Positions 26,991-36,858 of a stretch of 64,000 nucleotides of DNA are shown one piece after another (position 1 is the stretch's first letter; the number at the start of each line of letters is the position of its first letter). A model generated the notes under the pieces. That model ran no database searches. It saw nothing but the letters and a program-made list of their open reading frames with translations, and was not told the DNA's origin. The stretch is from Aquibacillus koreensis (lineage in GTDB: Bacteria; Bacillota; Bacilli; Bacillales; Amphibacillaceae). The translations under genes were made by a program, and so were the position numbers. The DNA is taken from NCBI RefSeq assembly GCF_025154055.1, contig NZ_JAOALK010000061.1, positions 1 to 64,000 of the forward strand, given 5' to 3'.

Positions 26991-29642
26991 ATGGAAGAAA
27001 ATAAAGAAATATCTTTACCCCCAAAATATGATCCAACCGCAGTAGAAAAGGGTAGGTACGATTATTGGGTGAACGGTAAATTTTTTGAAGCAGAACGTGA
27101 TGAAAAGAAAAAACCTTTTACCATTGTGATCCCGCCACCTAACGTAACGGGTAAGCTTCATATCGGTCACGCGTGGGATACAACATTGCAGGATATTATC
27201 ACGAGAATTAAGCGTATGCAAGGCTACGATGTACTGTATCTTCCAGGTATGGACCATGCAGGAATTGCAACGCAAGCAAAGGTAGAAGCGAAACTACGTG
27301 AGCAAGGCGTTAGTAGGTATGACCTTGGGAGAGAGAAATTCCTGGAGAAAGCGTGGGAATGGAAGGATGAATATGCTGCATTTATCCGTGCGCAGTGGGA
27401 AAAGTTAGGGTTAGGTTTAGACTATTCTCGTGAACGTTTTACCCTAGATGAAGGGTTATCTGATGCGGTTAAAGAAGTTTTTGTTAAGCTATATGAAAAA
27501 GGGCTTATCTACCGTGGTGAATATATAATCAACTGGGATCCAGCGACGAAAACAGCATTATCTGACATCGAAGTTATTCATGAAGAAGTACAAGGGCATT
27601 TCTATCATATGAAATATCCGCTTAAGGATGGCGAAGGTCACATTGAAGTAGCCACTACTCGTCCAGAGACGATGCTAGGTGATTCGGCTGTTGCTGTTCA
27701 TCCTGAAGATGACCGTTATAAGCATTTAATCGGTAAAAAAGTAATACTTCCGATTGTAGGAAGAGAAATTGAAATTGTAGCAGATGACTACGTTGATATC
27801 GAATTTGGATCTGGTGCCGTTAAAATTACACCAGCACATGATCCAAATGACTTTGAAATTGGTAACCGTCATAACCTAGAGCGAATTCTAGTAATGAATG
27901 AAGACGGAACAATGAATGCTAAAGCTGGAAAGTATAAAGACATGGACCGTTTTGAATGCCGAAAACAAATCGTGAAAGACTTACAAGACCAAGGTGTACT
28001 TTTCAAAATTGAAGAGCACATGCACTCGGTAGGTCACTCAGAAAGAAGTGGAGCAGTAGTTGAGCCATATCTTTCTACACAATGGTTTGTTAACATGCAA
28101 CCACTAGCGGATGCAGCAGTTGAATTGCAAAAACAAGATGATGATACAAAGGTTCACTTTGTTCCGGATCGTTTTGAAAATACGTATTTACGTTGGATGG
28201 AGAATACGCGCGATTGGTGTATTTCTCGTCAACTATGGTGGGGTCACCGCATTCCTGCATGGTACCATAAAGAAACAGGTGAAGTGTACGTTGGTAAAGA
28301 AGAACCTGCTGACCTTGAAAATTGGGAACAGGATAATGACGTATTAGACACATGGTTCTCCTCTGCATTATGGCCTTTCTCTACATTAAATTGGCCAGAT
28401 ACAGATAACGAAGAGTTCAAACACTTCTTCCCGACCAATGTACTTGTAACAGGTTATGACATTATTGGATTCTGGGTTTCTCGTATGATTTTCCAATCAC
28501 TTGAATTCAATGATATCCGTCCATTCGAAGATGTTTTAATTCACGGATTAGTTCGTGATGCGGAAGGCCGTAAGATGAGTAAATCACTTGGTAACGGTGT
28601 CGACCCAATGGATGTTATTGAAAAGTATGGCGCTGACTCCTTACGTTATTTCTTATCTACGGGTTCAACTCCAGGTCAAGACTTGCGCTTCCAATGGGAA
28701 AAAGTAGAATCTACATGGAATTTTGCTAATAAAATTTGGAACGCTTCTCGATTCGTTATTATGAATCTAGAAGATTTAAAGTACGAAGACATTGATTTAA
28801 CTGGTGAAAAATCAGTTGCGGATAAATGGATTCTAACGCGTCTAAATGAAACAATCGAACAAGTGAACAGAAACGTAGATAAATATGAGTTTGGTGAAGC
28901 TGGAAGACATTTATACAATTTCATCTGGGATGACTTCTGTGACTGGTATATCGAAATGGCAAAACTTCCGCTATATGGGGAAGACGAGACTGCAAAACAT
29001 ACAACTAGATCTGTGTTAGCGTATGTATTAGATAACACGATGCGCATGTTGCATCCGTTTATGCCATTTGTGACAGAAGAAATCTGGCAACATTTACCTC
29101 ATGAGGGTGAGTCGATTACAAGAGCATCTTGGCCTGAAATTAGAAAAGATCTGCATGACACACAAGCAGCTAATGAAATGCAACAATTAGTAGCGATTAT
29201 CCGCGCAGTAAGAAACATTCGCGCAGAAGTTGACACGCCAATGTCTAAAGAAATCCAACTTCTGATTCAAGCGAAAGATGACAGGACTGTTAGCCAGTTG
29301 GAACAGAATCGTCATTATTTAGAACGTTTCTGTAATCCAAGTGAGTTGACGATTGCAACGGAAGTGAAAGCGCCGGAAAAAGCAATGTCAGCAGTTATTA
29401 CGGGAGCAGAATTATTCTTACCGCTTGAAGGTTTAATTGATGTCGATAAAGAAGTTGCGAGACTAAATGCTGAGTTAGAGAAACTGAACAAAGAAGTAGA
29501 TCGAGTACAGAAGAAGCTATCTAATGAAGGCTTTGTAAGTAAAGCACCTGAGAAAGTAGTAGAAGAAGAAAAACAAAAAGAAAAAGATTATATCGAAAAA
29601 CGGTCAAAGGTTGAAGCGAGAATAAAAGAGCTTCAGTCATAA
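26991..29642 (+). CDS. valS: Valyl-tRNA synthetase
   Basis: Class I synthetase of 883 residues. The HIGH motif is in [12 protein letters not shown] (His57). The editing domain includes [22 protein letters not shown] is in [11 protein letters not shown] (Lys528). The anticodon-binding domain and a C-terminal coiled-coil arm (about 815-880), typical of ValRS, follow. ATG 26991 comes after AAGGAGGAAG. An in-frame ATG 24 bases earlier would contain that site. It is controlled by the T-box leader just upstream and ends in its own terminator. Confidence 0.98.
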   Translation: MEENKEISLPPKYDPTAVEKGRYDYWVNGKFFEAERDEKKKPFTIVIPPPNVTGKLHIGHAWDTTLQDIITRIKRMQGYDVLYLPGMDHAGIATQAKVEAKLREQGVSRYDLGREKFLEKAWEWKDEYAAFIRAQWEKLGLGLDYSRERFTLDEGLSDAVKEVFVKLYEKGLIYRGEYIINWDPATKTALSDIEVIHEEVQGHFYHMKYPLKDGEGHIEVATTRPETMLGDSAVAVHPEDDRYKHLIGKKVILPIVGREIEIVADDYVDIEFGSGAVKITPAHDPNDFEIGNRHNLERILVMNEDGTMNAKAGKYKDMDRFECRKQIVKDLQDQGVLFKIEEHMHSVGHSERSGAVVEPYLSTQWFVNMQPLADAAVELQKQDDDTKVHFVPDRFENTYLRWMENTRDWCISRQLWWGHRIPAWYHKETGEVYVGKEEPADLENWEQDNDVLDTWFSSALWPFSTLNWPDTDNEEFKHFFPTNVLVTGYDIIGFWVSRMIFQSLEFNDIRPFEDVLIHGLVRDAEGRKMSKSLGNGVDPMDVIEKYGADSLRYFLSTGSTPGQDLRFQWEKVESTWNFANKIWNASRFVIMNLEDLKYEDIDLTGEKSVADKWILTRLNETIEQVNRNVDKYEFGEAGRHLYNFIWDDFCDWYIEMAKLPLYGEDETAKHTTRSVLAYVLDNTMRMLHPFMPFVTEEIWQHLPHEGESITRASWPEIRKDLHDTQAANEMQQLVAIIRAVRNIRAEVDTPMSKEIQLLIQAKDDRTVSQLEQNRHYLERFCNPSELTIATEVKAPEKAMSAVITGAELFLPLEGLIDVDKEVARLNAELEKLNKEVDRVQKKLSNEGFVSKAPEKVVEEEKQKEKDYIEKRSKVEARIKELQS

Positions 29643-29654
29643 GAGTAAAGAAAA

Positions 29655-29685
29655 AAACGTGGAACATAATTTGTTCCACGTTTTT
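29655..29685 (+). terminator. valS terminator
   Basis: AAACGTGGAACA pairs with TGTTCCACGTTT, then T residues. Confidence 0.88.
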
Positions 29686-29754
29686 GTTGTTATTAACAAA
29701 ATTTCCTAGATGTGTTATCTTTGCACTATGCGTATTTTCCATAGGAGGGGAATT

Positions 29755-30192
29755 ATGGAAGAAAAAACGTTACAGAAATTAAGAACCACATTGCTCTATA
29801 TCTTTATTATTTTATTATCCTTGCTGATTGCTTATGTTCTTGTATATCCAATAGGTTTCCTGCCGAGTGGTTATCAGATGATTTCTCAGGGAGAGCAATC
29901 CATAACATTACAACATAATAACATAATAGGTCTTGAAGAAAAAATGATTGTTTTTAACCCAAAAGATCACGAATGGCAACTTGGTTACGTGGTTGATTCG
30001 TTAGAAAATCAGAAGTTCTTTCTAGTAATGTTTTTAACGACAGTTTTTGTATCATTCGTCCTGTTCTTATATCGAATGAATAAAGGGGAAACCCTAAAAC
30101 AATCATTTTTAAAAAGCGGAATGATTTCTACAATTTTCACGTTACTATCTTATATACAAGCAATTCATGGTATCGAAAAATATGTGCTTTAA
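29755..30192 (+). CDS. Unknown three-helix membrane protein
   Basis: A 145-residue protein. A first membrane segment at about 11-32 is followed by a roughly 50-residue outer loop (SQGEQSITLQHNNIIGLEEK) and two more hydrophobic segments (about 85-105 and 118-138). The start has AGGAGGGG eight bases upstream. In-frame codons before it lack such a site. I do not recognise a family. It is convergent with the ATP-grasp gene and overlaps it by four bases. It is absent from the B. subtilis order between valS and folC. Confidence 0.6.
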   Translation: MEEKTLQKLRTTLLYIFIILLSLLIAYVLVYPIGFLPSGYQMISQGEQSITLQHNNIIGLEEKMIVFNPKDHEWQLGYVVDSLENQKFFLVMFLTTVFVSFVLFLYRMNKGETLKQSFLKSGMISTIFTLLSYIQAIHGIEKYVL

Positions 30193-31079
30193 TCTAGCGT
30201 TCTAACTATATAGTCGATCATATAATCCGCAACGTTAATCCCTGTTGATTGATAGGTTCCTTGAATATGGGCATTCGAATTTACTTCACAAATAATCGGT
30301 TGACTATTTGGACCAAACAATAGATCTACACCTGCAAATGAAGCTTCGACCGCTTTTGCCGCTGCTAGCGCTAGGCTTATTTCTTGCTCAGTAGGTTGAT
30401 AAGCTTCTGTCGTTCCTCCTACAGCAACATTCGCTCGAAAATCATTTTTCGCTGTTCGAATCATGGAAGCCACTACTTGATCTCCCACTACATTTAGTCG
30501 TATATCTCTTCCATAACTAGAAGAAATATATTCTTGGATAACAAAAGGCCTGTCTTCTAAAGCTTGAATCAGTGCAAACAGTGCTTGTCTAGAGTGAATT
30601 AGATACACTTGTTCACCAAAGGAACCATAGGCTTCCTTTACAACCATCGGATATTCTAGCTCACGTTCAATCGCTAAATAGCTAGTTGTGTCTATTTCTT
30701 TTACACCAGGAAAAATTTTCGGTGCTATAATCGTTTTCGGAATAGGTAATTTGTGTTTAGCCAAATGTTGATAGGTAGTTATTTTATTGTCACAAATATC
30801 AATACACTTCGAAGAGTTGAAAACAGGTATCCCCAATTGTTCTAACTGTTTAGCTAATGCGATATCTTTGTCTAAAAACAGAACAAAATCTGGTTGAGCT
30901 TCATGTGCTTGCTTCAAGAGATGACTGCCTTGGCTATCGATCATAGAAAGCATAGCATTATTTTTTACTACGTTGATCTTTATATTTTTCTTGGTAGCGG
31001 CTTCTTTTATCCATTCTGCGTAGGATAAAAATTTACTGCTAGGTAAATGACCGTTATAAATAACCCATCCTTGCATCAT
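30189..31079 (-). CDS. ATP-grasp ligase, RimK/LysX family
   Basis: A 296-residue enzyme of the RimK-like ATP-grasp superfamily, which joins an amino acid (often glutamate) to a carboxyl group. The N-terminal pre-ATP-grasp domain covers about 1-100. ATP-site elements are PMVVKEAYGSFGEQVYLI, the adenine hinge FVIQEYI, and metal-binding GVDLLFG with ICEVNSNAHI near the end. The substrate is not known. Members modify ribosomal protein S6, coenzyme F420, lysine carrier proteins or peptides. The start has GGAGGAAAAC upstream on the minus strand. A second ATG follows directly. Confidence 0.8.
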   Translation of the reverse strand: MMQGWVIYNGHLPSSKFLSYAEWIKEAATKKNIKINVVKNNAMLSMIDSQGSHLLKQAHEAQPDFVLFLDKDIALAKQLEQLGIPVFNSSKCIDICDNKITTYQHLAKHKLPIPKTIIAPKIFPGVKEIDTTSYLAIERELEYPMVVKEAYGSFGEQVYLIHSRQALFALIQALEDRPFVIQEYISSSYGRDIRLNVVGDQVVASMIRTAKNDFRANVAVGGTTEAYQPTEQEISLALAAAKAVEASFAGVDLLFGPNSQPIICEVNSNAHIQGTYQSTGINVADYMIDYIVRTLD

Positions 31080-31171
31080 ATGTTTTCCTCCATATTGCTT
31101 ACATAAATTAATATTTTGCTATATAATGTTTGCATTCTTATTTTTTAGTCTAAAAAAGGTAGGTTGACACT

Positions 31172-32452
31172 ATGTTCACTACTATAAAGGAAGTACATGA
31201 TTTTTTACAATCTAGAAGTAAGCTAGGTATTAGATTAGGTTTAAGTCGAATGGAGATGATGCTTGATTTTTTCCATCGACCTGAAAAACGGTTAAAAGTA
31301 GTTCATCTAGCAGGGACGAACGGAAAAGGTTCCACGTTAACTTTTATGAAACAAACGTTATTGGAAGCGAATTACCGAGTAGGAACGTTTACTTCTCCTA
31401 GTCTTACGAGTATAAATGAACAAATTCAACTAAATGACCAAGCGATTGATGACGAGCACATGCTTGAAATGGTCAATCGTCTTATACCAATCATACAAGA
31501 ACTAGATGAGCGGGACGATGGTCCAACTGAATTTGAAATAGTCGTTATGATTGCCATCTTGTATTTTGTGGACAAGGTAGATATAGCATTAATCGAAACT
31601 GGTATGGGCGGTAGAGAGGATTCAACGAATTGCCTCACACCACTGCTATCCATTATAACGAATATTGGACTGGACCATAAGCAGTTTTTAGGTGATTCCT
31701 ATGAAAAAATAGCCTATGAAAAAGCTGGAATTATAAAAAAAGATGTGCCTGTAATTGTTGGGGATGTGAACGAATCATCATTAACTGTAATAAAAAATTA
31801 TGCAACAAGTCTACAAGCACCGATCTTTCACTACCAAATAGACTATAATTCTTCGCAACAACAACTAAAAGAAGATAAAACGCAAACCTTTTTGTTTACG
31901 AGCGTAAACGAGGAAATACCTTTAACTATCACAATGTTAGGAAAGCATCAAATAAAAAATGCAACGATTGCTTGCAAGGCGCTCATGCAACTGAATGATC
32001 TTGGATTTCCTTTTTCTATAACGGAATTGCAAAAAGGATTTCAAAAGGCTATGATTCCTGGTAGATTTGAAAAAGTATGTGACAATCCGATTGTCTATGT
32101 AGATGGAGCACATAATACTGAAGGAATTGCTACTTTTATTGATACCGTGCAGTCCTATTTTCCAAATGAAAGCAAGCAACTCTTATTCGCGGCGTTTAAG
32201 GACAAGCCATTAGAAGAGATGATCAACCAAATGGATGCTACGTTTGATCACATCGTATTTACTAGTTTCGAACATAAACGTGCGGCGGGCGCTGCAACGC
32301 TATATGATTTGTCTAAACACAACAATAAAGTGGTAGAGTCTGACTGGAAACAAGCAATTACAAAGTATGTGACATCAAATCAGGAGCATCAAGTGCATTT
32401 TATTACAGGATCTTTAGCTTACATTGGATTGGTACGCCGTTTATTTTTGTAA
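31172..32452 (+). CDS. folC: Folylpolyglutamate synthase / dihydrofolate synthase
   Basis: A 426-residue Mur-ligase-type enzyme that adds glutamate to folates (and to dihydropteroate if bifunctional). The ATP loop is in HLAGTNGKGSTLTFM (about 46-60). The folate-site FTSPSLTSINEQIQ and the metal-site ETGMGGREDSTN are present, with the C-terminal domain YVDGAHNTEGI. It lies between the ATP-grasp gene (divergent) and the diguanylate cyclase. In B. subtilis the next gene is comC. Confidence 0.95.
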   Translation: MFTTIKEVHDFLQSRSKLGIRLGLSRMEMMLDFFHRPEKRLKVVHLAGTNGKGSTLTFMKQTLLEANYRVGTFTSPSLTSINEQIQLNDQAIDDEHMLEMVNRLIPIIQELDERDDGPTEFEIVVMIAILYFVDKVDIALIETGMGGREDSTNCLTPLLSIITNIGLDHKQFLGDSYEKIAYEKAGIIKKDVPVIVGDVNESSLTVIKNYATSLQAPIFHYQIDYNSSQQQLKEDKTQTFLFTSVNEEIPLTITMLGKHQIKNATIACKALMQLNDLGFPFSITELQKGFQKAMIPGRFEKVCDNPIVYVDGAHNTEGIATFIDTVQSYFPNESKQLLFAAFKDKPLEEMINQMDATFDHIVFTSFEHKRAAGAATLYDLSKHNNKVVESDWKQAITKYVTSNQEHQVHFITGSLAYIGLVRRLFL

Positions 32453-32523
32453 ATTTTTTGAAAATATGATATATTCTTTCTATCTTTTTTGTTTAGAAGC
32501 TAACCTGGGGAGGGGGGAGAAGT

Positions 32524-34245
32524 ATGGTGCCAAAAAGTAAACAAATTGCGTTATGGATTGCTTGGGTTTGTATTTGGCCTGCTTCTTTAACTCTGATTTA
32601 TTTTCAGTGGCCACACCAATTTGGGGATGATCAATTAGCCATTCTATCTTTTGGATTGATTATGTGTATTGTCGCTTTCTTTCCATTGATTGTGAATAAA
32701 ACACCTATTTTCTTTGTTCATGGCATAGGTTTTGCCGTATTTTTGAACTATGGTTTATTTGTAGAAATATTGTTAACTCAATTTGCGATATTGGTAGTTT
32801 TGTACAGAGTTCGAGTAGGCAGAAAAGATTTGTATCGAATTCCGCTGAACATGCTCATGTTCCTTTTTGTATCGATCATGTCTGCTTATGTTTACTTGCT
32901 TCTTGGAGGTAGGATAGGTTCGATCTATTTACTGCGATTAGATGAACTAATACCAATTGCTGGTTATGTGTTAACCGTTTTCATATCTAACCATATTCTA
33001 TTGTATGCTTTTAGGCGTGTGATTTTTGAACAAAAGCCGAAGTTGGTGGACAAAAGCTTATGGTGGGAATTTATCACTACGATAGTGGTTCTACCAGTTG
33101 GATTTGTGTTGTATATGATGTATCAAGATTTTGGCATTTTTGGTATTTACTTTGTTGGTTTACCTTTTATTAGTATTTCGATTATTTTGATGCTTTATCA
33201 TTCAAGTAATAGTATCAATTACTATTTACAACAAACAAGTGAGATTGGACATCAGTTAACGGCAGAGCTCGAAGTGAATGAAGTGATCGATCTGTTCGTG
33301 GAAAGAGTTACAAAATTACTACCAGTTGATTATACGTTTGTATATGATGTAGTCGATGATGACCATTTACAGCTGATTCGATTTTATGACGTCGAACAGA
33401 AGCTAGATTTTCCTGAAAAAGATCAATTAAAGAAAAATGAATCGATAAGCGGCACAGCATGGGCAACGAATAAAGTGGTAAATTACCATACAAAAAAAGA
33501 CTGGAAACACCTCAAAGATGTGTATTTGCCATTGCAAGGGGAGAGTGTTATCTCCTTCCCAATTGAAAGAAAAAATAAGACAGTTGCTGTGATTACGTTA
33601 TTATCACAGCAGAAAAGAGCGTTTGAAAAATCACAGTATATGATTTTAGATATACTTAAAAACCACTTTGCAGTAGCACTGGAAAATGCAAAAAATTATG
33701 AAAAAACGAAGAATCAGAGTGAAAGAGACCAATTAACGGATTTATATAATTATCGCTTTTTTGAAGACTATCTTGAAAAGTACTTTTATGATATGAAGCA
33801 GGCAAAACGTACTGAGACTATTTCATTAATTCTACTTGATCTTGATCGCTTTAAATCGATTAATGATACATACGGTCACCAAAGTGGCAATGAGATATTA
33901 AAAGGCTTGGCTCAGCTTTTACAGCAAGTAGTTTGTGATAAAGGTGTTTTGGCTCGTTTTGGGGGAGAAGAATTTGTTATATTACTTCCTGGATATAATC
34001 AATTGCAAACGTTAATTCTAGCGGAGACAATAAGAAATGCGATTGAAAGAGAAACCTTCACGTTAACTCAACACATATTAGAAGATGACTGTCCAATTGA
34101 GATTCATGTCACAGCTAGTATAGGTGTTGCTACTTATCCTGACAACTGTGAGGACCCATATGATTTAATTAGACATGCGGATCGCGCAATGTATGTAGGG
34201 GCGAAGCAAAGGGGAAGGAATAAAGTAGCGGTTTACGAGAATTAA
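32524..34245 (+). CDS. Membrane GAF-GGDEF diguanylate cyclase
   Basis: A 573-residue protein that should make cyclic di-GMP. Six or seven membrane helices (about 8-230) are followed by a GAF-type sensor domain (about 245-395) and a GGDEF domain (about 405-570). The active-site motif is GGEEF (480-484), a functional variant, with DLDRFKSINDTYGHQSGNE upstream. The residues before the motif (CDKGVLARF) do not form the RxxD inhibitory site, so product inhibition through that site is unlikely. Start ATG follows a strong GGGGAGGGGGGAG. It lies directly before the pilus locus but is separated from it by a terminator. Confidence 0.92.
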   Translation: MVPKSKQIALWIAWVCIWPASLTLIYFQWPHQFGDDQLAILSFGLIMCIVAFFPLIVNKTPIFFVHGIGFAVFLNYGLFVEILLTQFAILVVLYRVRVGRKDLYRIPLNMLMFLFVSIMSAYVYLLLGGRIGSIYLLRLDELIPIAGYVLTVFISNHILLYAFRRVIFEQKPKLVDKSLWWEFITTIVVLPVGFVLYMMYQDFGIFGIYFVGLPFISISIILMLYHSSNSINYYLQQTSEIGHQLTAELEVNEVIDLFVERVTKLLPVDYTFVYDVVDDDHLQLIRFYDVEQKLDFPEKDQLKKNESISGTAWATNKVVNYHTKKDWKHLKDVYLPLQGESVISFPIERKNKTVAVITLLSQQKRAFEKSQYMILDILKNHFAVALENAKNYEKTKNQSERDQLTDLYNYRFFEDYLEKYFYDMKQAKRTETISLILLDLDRFKSINDTYGHQSGNEILKGLAQLLQQVVCDKGVLARFGGEEFVILLPGYNQLQTLILAETIRNAIERETFTLTQHILEDDCPIEIHVTASIGVATYPDNCEDPYDLIRHADRAMYVGAKQRGRNKVAVYEN

Positions 34246-34288
34246 TATTTTGACGAATAAGTTCGACATATGAAGTCGTAATATAGAG

Positions 34289-34328
34289 GCGACCTAAGCA
34301 ATGCACTAGCTGCTCAGGTTGCTTTTTT
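34289..34328 (+). terminator. Terminator between diguanylate cyclase and pilus genes
   Basis: GCGACCTAAGCA and TGCTCAGGTTGC pair with one mismatch and one G-T pair, followed by six T residues. Confidence 0.8.
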
Positions 34329-34351
34329 CTATTGCTTTTTAGATAAGTAAT

Positions 34352-34379
34352 TTACATAGGAGGTAAACAGTCCTATACT
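34352..34379 (+). promoter_or_regulatory. Candidate promoter of the pilus operon
   Basis: TTACAT (34352-34357), 16 bases and TATACT (34374-34379) lie about 65 bases before the first pilin gene. An inverted repeat ATAGGA (34356-34361)/TCCTAT (34371-34376) overlaps the spacer and the -10 and could be an operator. Confidence 0.5.
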
Positions 34380-34445
34380 ATAAATAGACACTAACGAAAA
34401 ATTCAGACAAATAATGGAATTAATGGGAAAAAAGGATGATTAGAT

Positions 34446-34880
34446 ATGAAAAGTAAGATAAAATTGCTTTCTTCATCAAAAGGACTAACCTTAATAGAGA
34501 TCCTTGCTTCTATTACTATTTTGTCAATAATTGTTGTCACTTTTTTGACTTTTTTCATTCAATCTGCTCGTACGAATACGGTATCGGAGGATATTATGGA
34601 TGCTACGTATGTGGCACAGACGCAGATGGAGGAGATTTATAATTTGAGTAAATCACCTTATGAAGATGCCATAACTAGTTTGACTTCCAAGGGTACACAT
34701 ACAGAAAATAATGGGATAGATAAATTTCAGATAGTTAACGAGACTTACAAAATTCAGTTGCAATTAAAACAGACTGATACGAATCTACCAAATTTGAAGG
34801 ATGTATTGGTTAAGGTTTATGATAATTCAAACGGTCGATTAGGTGCACAGATGGAAACAAAAATTTCATGGGAGAATTAG
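34446..34880 (+). CDS. Minor type IV prepilin, PilV/GspI-like
   Basis: A 144-residue prepilin. A positively charged leader ends in SSKG, with predicted cleavage after Gly13. The mature protein starts LTLIEILASITILSIIVV with the conserved Glu at +5, then a long hydrophobic helix and a soluble domain with no cysteines. It is the first gene of the pilus operon. First-placed minor pilins in such operons usually form the initiating tip complex. The start has AAAAGGATGA upstream. Confidence 0.85.
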   Translation: MKSKIKLLSSSKGLTLIEILASITILSIIVVTFLTFFIQSARTNTVSEDIMDATYVAQTQMEEIYNLSKSPYEDAITSLTSKGTHTENNGIDKFQIVNETYKIQLQLKQTDTNLPNLKDVLVKVYDNSNGRLGAQMETKISWEN

Positions 34881-34892
34881 AGGGTGTTCAGT

Positions 34893-35327
34893 GTGCTTGA
34901 AAATGAAAGAGGAGTAACTATAGTAGAACTATTAGGTGCCTTAGCGTTAATGTCAATTGTCATTCTTCTGATTAGTTCAGTACATTTATTTGGTCAAAAA
35001 CAGTTTGTAAATCAATCGGAGGATATAGAAAATATGTCAAATGTTCGGTTGGTTATTGCGACGATCTCTAAAGATCTAAGAAGTGCTGACCCAACTCAAT
35101 TAAGCTCACCTAATTCCCAAACACTTATCATTAATGATAAGGAATATGCTTTTTCTAATTCATTAAAACAAATGCTTCAAAATAATGTAAAACTTGCTAA
35201 TAATATTGATAAGTTTGAAGTTAAATTGGAAGAAAATGATACGAAAATAAATTTAGAAGTTGAAAGTGTAAAGGATCAACATGGCAATACAGCATCGTTA
35301 TCTACAGTAATTTATATTAGAGAGTAG
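34893..35327 (+). CDS. Minor type IV prepilin, PilW-like
   Basis: A short prepilin (144-147 residues). The leader ENERG precedes VTIVELLGALALMSIVILL, with Glu at +5, followed by a small C-terminal domain. It overlaps no other gene and follows the first prepilin by a few bases. Two GTG codons (34884, 34893) could start it. AGAGGG at 34879-34884 favours the second. The class is assigned from the N-terminus and gene order (V, W, X), not from the soluble domain. Confidence 0.8.
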   Translation: MLENERGVTIVELLGALALMSIVILLISSVHLFGQKQFVNQSEDIENMSNVRLVIATISKDLRSADPTQLSSPNSQTLIINDKEYAFSNSLKQMLQNNVKLANNIDKFEVKLEENDTKINLEVESVKDQHGNTASLSTVIYIRE

Positions 35328-35335
35328 GTGGATCG

Positions 35336-36832
35336 ATGAAGCAAAGAGTCAGCCGTTTACAGAGGCAACTAAATTCCGAATCCGGAGTTACATTAGTAAT
35401 GGTACTTATGGTATTAATGGTGCTATCGGTTTTAGGTGTTAGCTTAATAACTGTTGCACTTGGTAATACAAGATTAGCATCAGTTGAACGAGAGTATGAA
35501 GGCACTTATTATATAGCGGAGGCTGGAGCAACATACAGACTAGCAAAGGTAGAAACCTCTGTAAAAGGTTACTATGATCAAATGCCTTCCGAACACAGTT
35601 TTTATGATGCATTAGAGAGAGAAATAATTGGAAGTAAGCCGTATAGTGATTTTGAACCAGTTATGGGAAACCAACCAGAAGCAATGATTCAGATACAAAA
35701 AGTATCAAATGATAATCCGAGGAAATATAAAATCACATCTACAGGAAATATAGGTAACCGAGAAAGAACTGTAGAACAGTTCTTCACTATTAATTGGCAA
35801 TCAAAAGGGGGTCTGAATGCCCCAAGCAATATGGGAGTGTACACAGACACTACGATTAAATTATTTGGGAGTGCATCGATAACTGGTAATGTAGGTACGA
35901 ATTCTGACAGAGCTAACTCAGTGGAGTTAGATGGTGGTGCATATATTAACAATGGTGTTATTCATGTCCCAGAAAGTGCTACTAATAAAGCTGTCAAAGC
36001 TCCAGAATATATGAAAAAACCAGATAGAGAACATCCAATTCCTGAAACAGTAGCCAAACAACCATCTCGATTAGAATTACCACCATTTCCAGACTTCCCT
36101 GCGTATGCTTTACCTCCAGATAAGGAAATTGTTAAAACAGAACACGAAAAACATAAAGTGATTCTGGATGGGAATTTAAGAATTAATAACTATTTGGCAG
36201 AGAATTATACATTGCAATTACATTCAGATACTACTTTTAAAGAAATAATAATTGACCAGAACTTGACTGTGAATATTGACACAATGGGAAAGGATAAAGC
36301 TATTGTAGTGGATCACTTAAATGTAACAAATGGACACATTAATATAGTTGGAGGTGGCACTCTAACTATTTATGTTCGGGATAATATCACGATGAATTCT
36401 GGAAGTACGATTAACAAAAATGGGTCTGTAAATGATCTTGTTATTTTATTAAAGGGGGGAAGTTCTCCTAATACCCGAAAGGAATTAGTACTTGGAGGGA
36501 GTCAGGTTATCAAGGGTTCTATTTTTGCTGAAGATGCAAATATAACATTTACTAGTGGTGGAGGTTTTCAAGGCCATATATTAACAGGCGGAACTCGTGT
36601 GAAGCTTGATGGAGGAGTAAGAAGCGGTTCACTAATATTTGCACCGAATGCTGATTTCCGATTGGAAAATGGAGCAAAGGTAATTGGATCTGTTATTTCT
36701 AATTCCTACTATGGGGATGGAGATACAAACACTACATTTGAAGAAGTAGATATTAGTAATTTACCATTTATTTCAAGTGGTGACATACCAGATAATTTGT
36801 TGGACCCTAGTGCTCCAAAAGAAACAAATTAG
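35336..36832 (+). CDS. PilX-like pilus protein with large surface domain
   Basis: A 498-residue protein. The N-terminus (residues 13-43) is prepilin-like: NSESG followed by VTLVMVLMVLMVLSVLG. It lacks Glu at +5 (Met instead), which is normal for PilX-type proteins. Residues about 45-150 resemble PilX N-terminal domains. The rest (about 160-480) is rich in short beta strands with Gly and Asn turns (LFGSASITGNVGTN, LDGGAYINNGVIHV, LVLGGSQVIKGSIFAED). This fits a beta-solenoid or the polymer-forming-like fold seen in Gram-positive pilus operons. Nine bases separate it from the PilW-like gene. Possibly a tip adhesin. Confidence 0.8.
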   Translation: MKQRVSRLQRQLNSESGVTLVMVLMVLMVLSVLGVSLITVALGNTRLASVEREYEGTYYIAEAGATYRLAKVETSVKGYYDQMPSEHSFYDALEREIIGSKPYSDFEPVMGNQPEAMIQIQKVSNDNPRKYKITSTGNIGNRERTVEQFFTINWQSKGGLNAPSNMGVYTDTTIKLFGSASITGNVGTNSDRANSVELDGGAYINNGVIHVPESATNKAVKAPEYMKKPDREHPIPETVAKQPSRLELPPFPDFPAYALPPDKEIVKTEHEKHKVILDGNLRINNYLAENYTLQLHSDTTFKEIIIDQNLTVNIDTMGKDKAIVVDHLNVTNGHINIVGGGTLTIYVRDNITMNSGSTINKNGSVNDLVILLKGGSSPNTRKELVLGGSQVIKGSIFAEDANITFTSGGGFQGHILTGGTRVKLDGGVRSGSLIFAPNADFRLENGAKVIGSVISNSYYGDGDTNTTFEEVDISNLPFISSGDIPDNLLDPSAPKETN

Positions 36833-36858
36833 ATATTATCTATCCTAGGAGGATTTAT

